This document shows positions 20,867 to 32,779 of a stretch of 64,000 nt of DNA, piece by piece. Position 1 is the stretch's first letter; every line of letters starts with the position of its first letter. The DNA comes from Salticus scenicus. Its lineage: Eukaryota; Arthropoda; Arachnida; Araneae; Salticidae. The notes beneath the pieces are model-generated. The model did not search any database, had not been told where the DNA came from, and was given only the letters and a program-made list of their open reading frames with translations. The position numbers and the translations under genes were made by a program. The DNA lies in contig OZ005659.1 of assembly GCA_963930645.1 (NCBI GenBank), forward strand, positions 165,143,034-165,207,033. The letters run 5' to 3'.

Positions 20867-22687
20867 ATTACTGTTACAGTGATTATCTCGTAAACTAAGA
20901 AAAATAGAAACGTACTTCCAATTACAAAATTGTTGAAAATTAAGAGCAGATTTCAGGTATGGCATTTTTTGTACAAGGGGCTGTATACATATTAAATACG
21001 AAATTTAATTTTTATATAGTCCCTTCTATCATATGACTTATATTTAGAAAAATATTCTCCTCAGTCTAAGAAGAAAACTAAAAAAAAAAAAATCATGTTT
21101 CTAAGTGACAATTTCGCTGCGTTGTTGCAATTTGAAAATTTTAGCATTTTTCGCCAAGTTTTAAGGGGTTGCATCAAAAGTGAGAAATTGTAATTACTGT
21201 AGCTTTTTTAATAAGGCATAGATTGATCAGTGTTTGGAGGGTGGTGTCTCTTTTTCCTCTAGTGAATACGCACGAGAATACCCATTGAAATTTTAACAAA
21301 TAAAATTTATGAATAATTTATTTACTAAAAGGGAATTTTCAAATTCATTCTCTTACCCATATACATGGTATAGAGGTTTCTTTAACAACAATAATTATTC
21401 TTCGTATATGTTTAAAAATTAGCAAACAAATCGTGCAATCCAATGCTTTGCTATCTTTAAAAAAATGATTTACTACATTAGACAGGATATATTTTAATTT
21501 AAAAATACTAATATAAAATATTTGAAATATAAAAGCATTAAATATCTGTTTAAATTTAAACACTTTAATAAGCTAGTTTTTTGAACGTTAACATTTGTTT
21601 TGTATAATTTATTAGCTAATTTCCTTCAGATATATTTAAGAAATTCCAAGCAGATATCATTCAAATATCTCTCTATTGAGTGACTATAAGAGTGGGTCTG
21701 ATTACTAACCAAAATAAATGCAACACAAATTTTTGAAATCTAGTATTCTCTAACCAACGGTGATTCTGAACTATTTTCTGTATCTGTCGTCAAGCATCTG
21801 ACAAATGTGTGACATGCTCTTTTGAAAAATCTGATAAGTGTCTTAAAAAAAAAAAAAATGTAATATAATTTTAAGTTGACTAATTTTTGACATATATAGC
21901 AGACAACGATACAGATGAAAATTTAAAACTGAACGATCAGAAAAAGCTTGCTGATTTACCATTTTAACTTTCCCAGTTTTTATGACTGTAGCGTGACACA
22001 GTTGTCGATCATTATCATATCTTTACATTTAAGCAAATTTCCCCTATTTGTTTTTATATCACCATTAAGCTGGATAATTTGCTGTAAGCACATTTCGCAT
22101 TTACTCCTTAAAATGTGGTAAAAACGTTTAAAAGGGCATTACTCTGTAATCTCACGGTACATTTGTTAGATGCACTAAAAATTTTGCTATAGATTTGACT
22201 CTTATTCTTAGATGCTCTCAAATTCTAATTATTATGTTAATATTATACAAAACGTATTCTTCAGGCATATAGAAAAATAACGCTCTCTGTTTCAGTATGT
22301 CAAATTTTGCGCAACGCACAAATAAAATTTCAATGCATGACCACGTTAAATGGTGCAATGTTGATAAAGTGTCAATATGGGATGTCTTAGGAATCTCTTC
22401 AAATGAGTAATTTTTTTTTCTTAAAAACAGATAAAGCAGAATGGGAAATTGGATACAAATATTTGAATTTTAATAAATGTGGTTATAATGATGAATGTAG
22501 TTAGAACTTACAGAGAATTCTTTCTAATAAAAAACTAGTTTTGTACCGATATCTTCAAGCCTTTTCAGATATCCCAGTGAAGGTTAATCTCATACCAGTA
22601 ATTATTTTTGTTTAGATACTTACCTTCAAAGGACAATCGTTTTATAGCTACTTATTTGGAACGACAAACATTTTTACTAAATAACCA

Positions 22688-22720
<33 letters not shown>

Positions 22721-23260
22721 TAACTAGAATCGAAAGTAGAACAACGCTCGCTCATTAGCTGTTTACAGAGGGATCTATAACGCAACCTATCGTACTATCC
22801 AATAACAGTGATTCTTTTTTCAACCCTATTCTTCTGATCAATCGAAGCAAGTAAGTTTGATAAACTGTACAAAATTATTATTTAAAACAAATTATAAAAT
22901 TAGTCAAAAAAAAAAAAAAAAAAAAAGATTTCGCAACTTTTTTTTGTGTTTGTGTGTACTCTAATTCCTTGGGATATGAGTACATGATTTCTAATGTAAT
23001 TTATAGTATAGATAGAGGGACACTTATTTTAAAGGGTGTAATGCAAGTAATCTGCGGAATGAAAACGTATGACAGAAGAGCCAATGTGAACCATAAAACA
23101 CCATAGCAACTGTTTTCGAGTTTTGCCAAATAGAAGCAAATTATGCATTTGCTATTTTTTTTCTTAAAAATCCAATTTCTTTTAAGTCTTTATTAGCTGC
23201 ATGTGAAACAGAAAAACAAATTTGAATGAAAGAAAAATTTCTTTGAAGTAACACTATTAA
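20691..23260. other. AT-rich region without recognised genes
   Basis: Contains (TA)n tracts at 20827-20862 and 22690-22716, and a poly(A) run at 22904-22926. A possible short terminal exon near 21901-21967 is discussed in the findings. No repeat family recognised. Confidence 0.5.
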
Positions 23261-23273
23261 CATCAGGATATCT

Positions 23274-23584
23274 TGTTGGTTGGTTTTAAAGTCGCACTAG
23301 TACTGCCCTATGGGTAATTGGCAACGCTCTGGTACGCAACCCTAAGGACGGTCCGGAGAGATGCCATCACAAACTTGATCCTCCAAGGAGAGGATGGCTG
23401 TTCAGCTTCGATTACCCCCAGCGGTATAATTTGGATAGGAACATGGAGGACATTGCGGCCATAACGGATTTTACGTGCACCAAGCACCATTAGTGTACAC
23501 AACGGTCTTTGCCCGGCTCGAGTATTGAAACCATAACCTTCCAATTACGAGTTCGATGCTCCACCAACTGAACTTCCGCAACCC
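23274..23584 (-). mobile_element. tRNA-derived SINE, copy 1, with 10-bp target duplication
   Basis: On the minus strand the 5' end reads GTTGCGGAAGTTCAGTTGG, then GGAGCATCGAAC, CTCGTAA and GGTTATGGTTTCAATAC, i.e. a tRNA-like head with box A- and box B-like segments and an anticodon loop reading CGT (threonine type). A roughly 230-bp body of higher GC follows and the 3' end is AACCAACCAA. CAGGATATCT flanks it on both sides (23264-23273 and 23585-23594), a perfect target duplication. It depends on a LINE for movement and codes for nothing. The body is shared with 47486-47782. Confidence 0.8.
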
Positions 23585-23599
23585 CAGGATATCTGAAAT

Positions 23600-23920
23600 T
23601 AACATTAAGTTACATGAGTTCTTCTATTATCCACTTTATCTTTTGCAGATCATTTGCAGTTCACCCTATAAATTCATGTAAACTTCCTCAATTCTGTAGA
23701 ATAAAATGTACGAGACTTCGTTCTTTTTCACCTAGTAGTATTGTCATTGTAATATGGAGTGTTTAGAAATAGGTAAAGTAAAAATAAGGTTTTTTAAATT
23801 AAATGGTATATAACCACTAAAGAAACAAACAAACAAAAAATAGAATATGGAAAATGGAAAATGTGATTAATATAACAAGAATAGAAAGGAGAAATAATGT
23901 CATAATATTTATTAAAGTAT
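23600..23920. other. AT-rich spacer
   Basis: No repeat copy or coding frame recognised. Confidence 0.45.
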
Positions 23921-23924
23921 TTAA

Positions 23925-24008
23925 AATGTCAGCAATATCCATTAAGTTTAAAAGTATTTTCCTTATTCTCGTTTCCATTCCAGAAAATTGAAATTTTAAA
24001 ATAGAAAT

Positions 24009-24044
<36 letters not shown>

Positions 24045-24300
24045 CAAATTCAATTTTCTGCAATGGTATGCACTCAAAAGTGTTTATGCGAAAGGAAATT
24101 CCCCATAAACATAAATAACAATTTTTATTGACAATCTAATTCGCAAAAATTCTTTCACATTTTATAAGTGAAATATTTTCTAGTTAAATCGAATTTTCCA
24201 ACATATTATCCATCTCTCCTTGAAGTTTATTACTGGTTTCAAATGCATTTCCATTTGTCCTTAAAAGTATGCAACTAAGAATGTAAAAAAATATTTAAAA
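23925..24300 (+). repeat. Dispersed repeat family H, copy 1
   Basis: Shares CAGCAATATCCATTAAGTTT, GCGAAAGGAAATTCC, AATTCTTTCACATTTT and TGATTCCAAATGCAT-like blocks in the same order with 38890-39330 and 54410-54800. It includes an expanded poly(A) run at 24013-24041. Non-coding. Confidence 0.75.
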
Positions 24301-25180
24301 AATAAATAAAGTACTGGGAGAAGTAGATATTTTGGGTTATTTTTAAATATTAAAAATGTGTTTATATATATATATATATATATAAATAATTCTGTTGTAG
24401 GCAACGCATTTCTGCATATTTTAACAATCATTATTTATTATAAAATTTATTATTATACATTAAAAAAGATTTAATAATAAATTAAATAATATGTTTATAA
24501 AATAATATTTTTAAAACAATGAAAGTTTTCAGTCATATATTCCTAATATTTTATATATAAATTAATGAAATAGCGTTAGAATAATTCTCTCATATTTAAA
24601 GCTGAATATACAAACTTACAAAAAATAAAATCAATAAATAACATCAATAAATAAAATCAAAATTAACGATTTCAACTATAAGTCAAAATTGTAGACATAA
24701 AGATCTATTTTTATAATTATTTCATTTTATTTACAGAATATCCACATATTTTGATTACAATATTACAGTTAAACACTTTTTTTCCTCATAATATACATAA
24801 AATCTAAATGTGTTATCTGAATATGAAATACGAATAAAATATTTTAAAAGAAATGTAAAATAACTATATATGATCAAATTAATAACATTTAAAAAAAATA
24901 AAAACAGTTTTAGTTTTTCCAATATCAGTATAGTTCAGTTTTAAAATTACGCAGTATAGTTTTTGACTTACATTTATTCAATAATATTTTAGTTAATTAT
25001 TTAAATCCTTTTTTAAATGACAGAAAACGAATATTTACATATATTACAGCTATTTAAATTCTTAATTTAAAAAAAAAAAAAATCAAGTTAAGCACGTTTT
25101 ATTAAAAAAAAAAAAAAATCCAGAAAAATACATCTACCGTATTAACGTTTCTGAATTTTCTTCTTTTTGTTCAAAACACA
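24301..25180. other. AT-rich link between repeats H and F
   Basis: Part of it (CATATATTCCTAATATTTTA near 24535) recurs near 54900 downstream of another H copy, so H, this link and F may be pieces of one long repeat. No coding frame. Confidence 0.45.
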
Positions 25181-25540
25181 TAACACATGTTTAAGAAGTA
25201 ATGAAACAACTTATATCAAACAAACAAATGCTGACCATTAAAACTAATCTCACCATGTTTCTCTACATAATTTTGAACACGTGCCAAGATAAATATTTTT
25301 TGCCATGTTTATTTACACAAAGTTAATACATCACGTATATATTTAAAGGACGTATGTAACAGAATGAATGACTAACAATTATGTTTTATTTTTTAAAGTG
25401 TCACATAATTTATTATGTAATTAAATTAATGCACATTAATACGCAATTTTTTTTAAATGATTAAATGATTAAAATATAGAAACATTATATTGTACGTTCA
25501 ACATTAAAGAAATTAACATTATATTATAAAATGCATTATT
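25181..25540 (+). repeat. Dispersed repeat family F, copy 1
   Basis: ACACATGTTTAAGAAGTAAT, GACCATTAAAACTAATCTCA, GCCATGTTTATTTACAC and TAAAGTGTCACATAATTTA recur at 42330-42600 and 61700-61960, and partly around 25570-25925. Non-coding. Confidence 0.75.
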
Positions 25541-25569
25541 TTACCTTTTCTGAGTGTATATAAATGTTG

Positions 25570-25925
25570 ATATTTATAGATAGTGGATTCTTTTTGTTCA
25601 AAACACATATGTGTTTAAGACAGTGGCGGCTCGTGAACCGAAAATAGGTGAAGAGATCAAAAAATAATTTTTAAGTATTTTTAATCATAATTTTTATTAA
25701 GCATGGTCTTAACTAAAATTTACTAAAAATACTTATTTAAATGTAAATTTATATTCTATAAATGAATACAGTGTAAAATACGGTGTGCCTCTTCACCAAT
25801 TTTCAATGCACGAGCCGCCACTGGTTTAAGAAGTAATGAAGCAACTTATATCAAACAAACGCTGACCATTAAAACTAATCTCACCATGTTTCTAGACATA
25901 ATTTTGAACACGTACCAACATATTT
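25570..25925 (+). repeat. Dispersed repeat family F, copy 2, split by a hAT MITE
   Basis: TTTTTGTTCAAAACACATAT and GTTTAAGA lie left of the insertion and GTTTAAGAAGTAATGAAGCA to the right. The right part follows copy 1 to about 25920. Removing the 203-bp insert and one GTTTAAGA restores the uninterrupted order seen in the other copies. Confidence 0.75.
25621..25823. mobile_element. hAT-type MITE, 203 bp, with 8-bp target duplication
   Basis: Perfect terminal repeat CAGTGGCGGCTCGTG with its complement at the right end; similarity continues to about 35 bp (AAAAT-GGTGAAGAG). GTTTAAGA is duplicated at 25613-25620 and 25824-25831. An 8-bp duplication with CAGTG-type ends points to the hAT superfamily. 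No coding content, so it needs a transposase from elsewhere. Confidence 0.85.
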
Positions 25926-26024
25926 ATAGCTAGTGGAGCAATATTTATAGCAATTTATAGCAATCAGTCAGGCAGCAGTATAGCAATCACCAGTCAGGCA
26001 CCTCAGTGTTCATTTGCATTAACC

Positions 26025-26395
26025 ATTAATGAACAATTTAGACATTTTCTAATACTATTAATACTATTATTTATTCTTATTGCTGTATGTACATATTAAC
26101 CCGTTAGCGTCCAGTGTCCTCATTTGAGAACAGGTAATAAAATAGCACGTATATCTTTTTTTAGTTTTTTTAGGCTTTAAATTTTAAACTATTATAAGAA
26201 TTGTTTAAGTTAATATTAAATTTTACTGTCCGTTGTCTAGATTAATTTAGAAGTGAAATAATCAGCTAATAATATTTTACAAAATTAATTCGGGCGTTAA
26301 CGGGGTAAGCAATCGGCCAACAAATAGATAGGAAAATAAAAAGTATTTAAATAGATAAATAGATAATAAATAAAGAGATAAATGTCTTCCTTCTT
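26025..26395 (+). repeat. Flank of repeat family G, split by a TTAA MITE
   Basis: Follows 262-410 (TTAATACTATTATTTATT ... AATAGATAAATAGATA), interrupted by 26100-26305. Confidence 0.6.
26100..26305. mobile_element. piggyBac-like MITE at a TTAA site, about 206 bp
   Basis: Left end TTAA then CCCGTTAGCG (26096-26109). Right end CGTTAACGGGG then TAA. CCC/GGG-starting ends at TTAA are the piggyBac pattern. The equivalent place in the 262-410 copy lacks this sequence. The right TTAA has lost a base. Confidence 0.55.
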
Positions 26396-27165
26396 AAGGG
26401 GAGTTGGCACCTCAGACGGCACTGCTGAAGTAGTTTTCATATAAGCGCTAATATTTCCATTACACATTTATAAATTGAACTACATTAGTGTTGTTTTGTA
26501 AAATATGTATTTAGGTAATAGTTCTTACGGTTTTTTACATTTTTTTTTTTTTTTTTTTTTACAGATATGAAACTTTTAAATTGTGTTTTCTAAGTTTGCA
26601 CTTTTTCAGAAATTCGTGATCTTCAAATTCTTAAATTTCTATAGATATTCAAGAAAAGACTTAATAATATTTTTGGGTGTTTAATGGAACCTATTTAAAA
26701 AAATTAGAGATAGGTTTTGAAATTTATTAATTCGTTTTTCAGAAAAAATTAAAAAATGCATATTTATGGGAAGGGGGAGGGGATTATAATAAAAATAAAA
26801 AATAAACATGTCTTTTGTTATATTTTGATTTTTACTATTTTTTCTTTTAAAGATATTGCAAAATCTATCCCTATTTCTTTTAGGTAAGTTCTATTAGACA
26901 TCTAAAAATATATTAAGTATCTTCTTGAATGTCAGTAGAAGTTTAAGCATTTTAAAGATCATGAATTCATGAAAAAATACAAATTGAGGAAACGTAATTG
27001 AAAGCTTTCAAATGTGTAAAAAATGTATAAAAAAAACCATAAGATATGTTGCATGCATATGTATTTCATTTATAAAACTTAATATACTTCTATTTGTAAA
27101 TATTAAATGGAAATATAAGCTTTCATATAAAACCTAGTGCCACCAAAGTGGTCAAATCCCCTAAA
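26394..27165. mobile_element. Family G palindromic element, copy 2 (complete)
   Basis: TTAA then GGGGAGTTGGCACC on the left; the right end is GGTCAAATCCCC then TAAA. Arms of about 350 bp (26398-26750 and 26825-27161) are imperfect reverse complements: CTAAGTTTGCACTTTTTC mirrors GAAAAAATACAAATTGAGGA. No protein. Ends and the TTAA flank suggest a piggyBac-type or other TTAA-targeting foldback. Confidence 0.7.
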
Positions 27166-27323
27166 TAAGGTATAATTCTGAGTGGACTACCAGCGTCATT
27201 AATCAACCTATTGTATCTCTCTATCTCTATCTCTCTTTATACATACATGTGTGTATGTTTATATCTTTATATAAATATATAAACATATGTTTATATACAT
27301 ATATAAACATATGTTTATCTATC

Positions 27324-27354
<31 letters not shown>

Positions 27355-28560
27355 GTATATATGTGTGTTCCAAAATAAATGTAACATACCTAACTTACGT
27401 ATCATGTAGTTACCATGCATTCAAAATGTTTAACTTGTGTCAGCTAATTTTTAAATCTACATACTGAATTTTCTAGAGAATTGATATTTTTAAGCGATCA
27501 TTTAAGTTGAATTTAGTTGGTTGAATAGATTGTAAAAATGATGGTGAAAGTGCACTAATAGAAATTCAATCTGTAAACTGAAGTACATCAAATTTATTTT
27601 TTGTATCTCTGTACACATACTACAAGAATTATATACAATAAAGAATGGTACAGCTAAATTCATGTAACTCATAAAGGGTTCTTTTCCACTCAAATGATTA
27701 CGTAGTATTTTAGAATACTAAAACATAGACGTGTAAACTTATTATTTCTATACCAGATATTTTTAACAGAAACCAGATTATTAGCATCCTAATATTATAA
27801 AAATAATAATAATAATAATTATGTTTCAAGTAATATAACTATGTTAAAATTAATTTGAAAGAAAACAATAGACCGTAATGGTACGATATTTTTCTCTAGT
27901 TTTCTTTACAAATCAACTAACTCGTCATCGTAACCTTCACTTCCATCATGACACTGTAAAATATTTTGATTTAATTATACATAGTTGATCAGCTACAGTG
28001 AATTATAAAAAAAAAAATAACTATATCTGTATATATATAACTGCACTTGTACTAAATAATCTACTAAAAATTTCATACTCTAAAATAACTTCACGTAGAA
28101 GAAGTGAAATTGCACTTCATGCAGTTTCCACATATTTTCTATGTTGTATTTAAATATACCAGCAAACCTATGAGAAATTTTCACACTTTACTTTTTTCTT
28201 ATTCAACTTTAAAATTTGAAACTCATAAATATTACACCAATTTCTCCACCTACTTAAAAATGCAATTTATTAAAAGCCAAATCATTATTAAAACCAAATT
28301 AATGTGCAATAGTAAAATCAAAATCATTCAAAGATAGGTTTCAAAATGAAATTCATGGTAAACGAACCAGTTTTCATACCTCCGCAGACAGTACAGTTTT
28401 AGTATAGGTCCCCCAAGACGTCTTTTAAATTTTTGTCGCATAGTTGGCGATGACTTTTCATTTATTTATTTTGGTACAATTATTTATTTTAAAAAACTAA
28501 TTCCTATTTTGATTATACTTTTTATGATTGCGTTTTTTAGTCAATTTATGATAATAATTT
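27166..28560. other. Microsatellite patch (27228-27366) and AT-rich DNA
   Basis: CT-, TA- and TG-rich runs at 27218-27366. The remainder has no recognised feature. Confidence 0.5.
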
Positions 28561-28568
28561 ATATTTTT

Positions 28569-29365
28569 ACTTTCCGAACACTATAGTGTGGAAAGTATTG
28601 TAATCATGTCAAAAAATCCGAATTAGAGATTTTGGTGTTTCTACACGTTTTGAGATCTCCTTAATTCAAATGTACTATTTTTACGATACAATGATGTATG
28701 TATGTGTATATGTATACGAGTAAACACGATAGCGCCTAAAGGCTTTGATCGAATGAGCTGAAAGTTGTTACACATGTTATAAGTTACCATAGCACGAATC
28801 CTATTGATGTTGGTGAATCTAGCTCTTACAGTGTATTAACAGGTGCAGAAAGAAAAATGTTTCATCATTATAGTCTATGGACCATTTTTTTTTAATGCTA
28901 TAGCGTCTAAATTCCTTATTCGACAGAGCTGAAATTTATACATTTGTTATGAGTCACCGACGCACGTAATGTGTAAACTTTGGTGAATCTAGCATTTATA
29001 GGTTTTTTACATGGACACAAAGAAAAATTCTTTATCGCTATGGTCTATCTCTATATAGATCCAAATTCTTTAAATAGCGACAGCGTCTAAACACCTTATG
29101 CAATTGAGCTGAAAATTATACACGTGTTATGAGTCACCGTCACACGAAAAATATAATTTTTGGTGAATCTAGCATTTATAGGTTTTTTACAAGGACACGA
29201 AGAAAAAATTCTTTATCGCTATGGTTTATATGACCCAAATTCTTTAAACTGCGACAGCGTCTAAACACCTTAGTCAATCGAGCTGAAAATTTATAATGTT
29301 GCACTGTGAGTCACTGTTCCACAAGTGAATAAATATTGGGGAATCTAGCACGTGTAGTTCTATTC
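28569..29365 (+). mobile_element. Family B Helentron-like element, copy 2 (3'-truncated)
   Basis: The 5' end is the best preserved of the three: ACTTTCC (28569-28575), the palindrome CACTATAGTG (28579-28588) and GGAAAGT (28590-28596) form a terminal hairpin. Then come the microsatellite remnant, about four tandem units and a sudden end near 29365 at TTCCGCCCCAGGGTGGAA. The 3' subterminal repeat and hairpin are absent. Confidence 0.65.
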
Positions 29366-29369
29366 CGCC

Positions 29370-30375
29370 CCAGGGTGGAATGTACTCTTGGAAAAATAAA
29401 TTTTCAGTATGCGTATATTTCAAAAAAATTCGTTGATACCTTTAAAAAATAGTAAAACTAAAGATATGTAATAATTGTAAACAAAATTATCATTTTTTAC
29501 TTTGTTTTATTTTTAATCAAAAAAGTCTGAAAAAAATCTTTCTTATAAGTCACAAAATTGGCATTTGTTTGACATTTAAAGTTATAATTCTCTGATATAA
29601 AAATCGTCTGAATTTCTCATAAAAAAGAAAATAATAATTACTAAATTTGATAAGTACTTTGCACAGCATGAATTTGTATAAGAAAATATATAAGGTATTT
29701 TACAATAGCCATAACATACTAGTTTCTTTCATCTTTTTACTATTCCGTTTTTCAAAAAAATTTAATATCTATGTTTTCAAAACAAGTAGATGAAAAAAAA
29801 TTGCTTTGAATGACAACAGTTCATATCTGAAAACAAGCAACTACTGAAAACAAAACCTTGCATACAATAAAAATGCTATATAATCTATATGGTATTGTAT
29901 AAAAAGAAATATCCAAATGTCTATTTCTTTCCCCCGTACATGAATATGAAAGATAAAATTTGGTATTATTTTTATAAATTCAGCCTATTTTGAATTTTTA
30001 TACAACTAAAAGATATGCTGCAGGAAACTGTGATTTTATATATAGATTTCTATATAATATAAAGAGATCTGTTTTATGTTACATTGCAATATCAAAAATC
30101 TTTCATTTATTGTTGGAAGAATTTTGCATAAATCTTTTTTACCAGCTCTTCAAAGTAAAATCACACAAAGTATTATCTAACAAAAGATAGCGTAAAATTT
30201 TGACAGATGACCAATAAATTTCAATTCTTAAAAATCATTAATGTTTACTTTTGATCTTCTAATGTAATGGGGTTTTAAGTGATAAATTTTATTGATATTT
30301 TTTTATTTGTTAACAAAAAAGGTTTACAAATTAATTAACTAAGGCAAATTTGAGCCATTGTTGTCTGTGTAAAAT
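29370..30375. other. AT-rich, nothing recognised
   Basis: No repeat copy, transposon end or credible coding frame. Confidence 0.5.
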
Positions 30376-30380
30376 AAATA

Positions 30381-31050
30381 CACTATCTACCAGTAAGTAT
30401 TTGGACATATTCCTATTTAGACGTTTTGTCAAATATCTAAAAAAGTTACTTTATAATCACCTGAAACTTTGGCAGTGTAAAGGACATATTATAATTCATA
30501 TAATTTAGCAAAATTTCTGTCCTGAAGAGAAAAAAGGGGCTAGTAAAACATTAAACAAAAATCAAAATGTTTTGGATCACCTTGTAAAAAGTAATGCTTG
30601 TAATGAGTTTTGAATGTAGCAGGTAATTATAAGGATTTTTTTCATTATCAGTATACATTTTTATGAAAGTACATATATACATAGATATATAATGGTCATT
30701 TTTTTTCATTGTAAAATAGATACACTTTTTTAAACACGTAGGGAATTAGACCCAAAGCAAAGCCATTTTTAAAAAATTTGGTACACTACAATAGATGTAT
30801 CATACTGCAATCAGAATTCAAAAACGTTAAAAATCTTGCGAAAAATAAGCATTTTTAATAAATAATTTTTAACTACGCATGCGGTAGCTTTTAAAAAAAT
30901 TCATTTGCAAAATTTATTAGCCAAAAGTATTGAAAAACTTATATGAAAACCCCAAACAAATATCGTTTAAATTCGTAAAGTTATGAGAGATTGAAAGAAC
31001 AGAATTTCAGTTCTCTCAAAAAAATATATAAACTATAAGGGGTGTTAATC
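30381..31050 (+). repeat. Family I, single arm
   Basis: Starts CACTATCTACCAGTAAGTAT after TA (30379-30380) and follows 16154-16825 throughout (CAAAATGTTTTGG.TCACCT, TTAGACCCAA, CTGCAATCAGAAT). No inverted partner follows. Confidence 0.7.
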
Positions 31051-31107
31051 ACAACATTCAATCAATGCCCAATGATAATACAGTATTCTCTGATTGTAAA
31101 GATGAAA

Positions 31108-31345
31108 TATTGACAGGACTGCCAACCATCTCATTAATAAGCGTAGACTTGTTAAAGCCCCTTGAAAATACGCCCCTTTTCCCACACCACTTTATATTTA
31201 GAGCAATTCTCTCCAAATAGTGTTACGATTAAATAAGGATGAAATTACTCTAAAAAATTACTGGTGTACACAAAAAGGCGGTGACTAAAAGTACTATGCT
31301 TCATAATGAGATGGTTGGCAAGCATGTATTGATAAAACCCCTTAT
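31108..31345. mobile_element. Small inverted-repeat element (MITE-like)
   Basis: TGCCAACCATCTCATTA near 31119 is mirrored by TAATGAGATGGTTGGCA near 31305. Weaker symmetry continues outward (AATATTGACA and GTATTGATAA). No coding content. Confidence 0.5.
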
Positions 31346-31349
31346 TACC

Positions 31350-31960
31350 TTCCTTTTTTATTTGTTGGTAAACAGCGAATGTTTAATCTAAATAATAATT
31401 ACTTGTTGTTTAATTTATTCTAGTGAAACAAAGGTTCATGTTTTTGGAGGAAAGTGAATGCTTTCAAAAGTTGTCATGGAAATTACAATACTTTTATAAT
31501 ATGTTATTAAAGTTAAAAATAAAGAAAACCTGTTTTTAAGACATACTACTGCTCAACCAGGCAAATTGTCTAGAAAAATCATGAGAAATTCTGAATAACT
31601 TGATTTCCAAAAGTAAACTGGATACGAACCTAGCAACTTTTCATACAGGTGGAAGTTACTACTTCTATCTACAACCTACGACTACTTTATAACCAGCAAA
31701 ACCTGTCAGCCCCTACAGTGCAGTATTCGATAAAAACCTTTTAAGTAGAAAGTGTCTGTTGTAAATCTGCCTTCAAACGAACCAATGTTGGACACAAATA
31801 CGATTTTGAAATCAAAATATTAGTAGAATCTTGCAAAAGTATGTGTTTTTAAAAGTTAGAGCAAAATAATAGATCAAATATTTCACATAATTTTGTTATA
31901 TTTAAATACGAACATAACTATAGAAAAAGTTATTGATTATAAAATATTAATTTATTAATT
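31350..31960. other. AT-rich, nothing recognised
   Basis: No supported feature. Confidence 0.5.
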
Positions 31961-31966
31961 TATATA

Positions 31967-32583
31967 TAGGGTGGTTATAATTAAACACTCCTTATAAACA
32001 GCATCCTAAAGCGAAACGGGTGCACGGAATGCAACGAAATTTGGTATATAGACTATACACGAGATGCGCTCAAAGAATTTCGAAAAAAAAAAAACTTCCT
32101 AAATGTCCACCAGAGGGCACCTTTTCTGGAAAAAACATTAAATTTAACACAATAAATGACCAAACCAGAATACAGAAACAATATAAACATTTATTGACTA
32201 TTTTCTGATCACCTTATCATCGAACCACGTTAAGTAATACCTATTTTGCATAAGGCTTCCTCTTTTTCACAAGCATGCAAATCTCGACATTTTTTTTTTT
32301 TGTCTAGAACTGACAGCTTTTCCCGGTTTTACATTTTATTACTCATAATTCTTATTCTGCATTGTTAATATTGTTTCTGTAATCCGTTTTGGTCATTTAC
32401 TGTGTTAAATTTAATGTTTTTCTGGAAAAGGCGCCCTCTAGTGGACATTTTGGAACTTTTTCATTTCGAAATTCCGTGAGCGCATCTCGTGTATAATCTG
32501 TATACCAAATTTCGTTGCATTCCGTTCACCCGTTTGCGCTGTAGGATGCTGTATATAGGGGAAGTTTAATTATAACCACCCTG
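31967..32583. mobile_element. 617-bp foldback element with about 230-bp arms
   Basis: Left end TAGGGTGGTTATAATTAAAC, right end its mirror finishing ACCACCCTG, each next to TA (31965-31966, 32584-32585). Arms 31967-32200 and 32355-32583 are reverse complements at high identity, sharing CAACGAAATTTGGTATA, GAGATGCGCTC and AATGTCCAC. The short centre holds no gene. End sequence resembles that of mariner-superfamily elements. A half copy lies at 975-1240. Confidence 0.8.
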
Positions 32584-32587
32584 TATA

Positions 32588-32775
32588 TTAGATCTACTGG
32601 AAAGTCCTGTCCGTTTGAATTAATAACCTGAATCAATAAACCGTAATTTTGACCTAGATAATATTTAAGATTTTTTGGGATAACATTTAATACAATGATT
32701 GGTAAAGTAACGTATAAATATTTTTTAACAAAAATTTTATCAATTCAAAAGTAGAGGTCTTTCTGGTAGACCTAA
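32588..32775. mobile_element. Mariner-type MITE, 188 bp
   Basis: TTAGATCTACTGGAAAGTCC on the left and the mirror AGGTCTTTCTGGTAGACCTAA on the right are imperfect inverted repeats, flanked by TA on both sides (32586-32587 and 32776-32777). It directly abuts the previous foldback, sharing its TA region. No coding content. Confidence 0.6.
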
Positions 32776-32779
32776 TATA

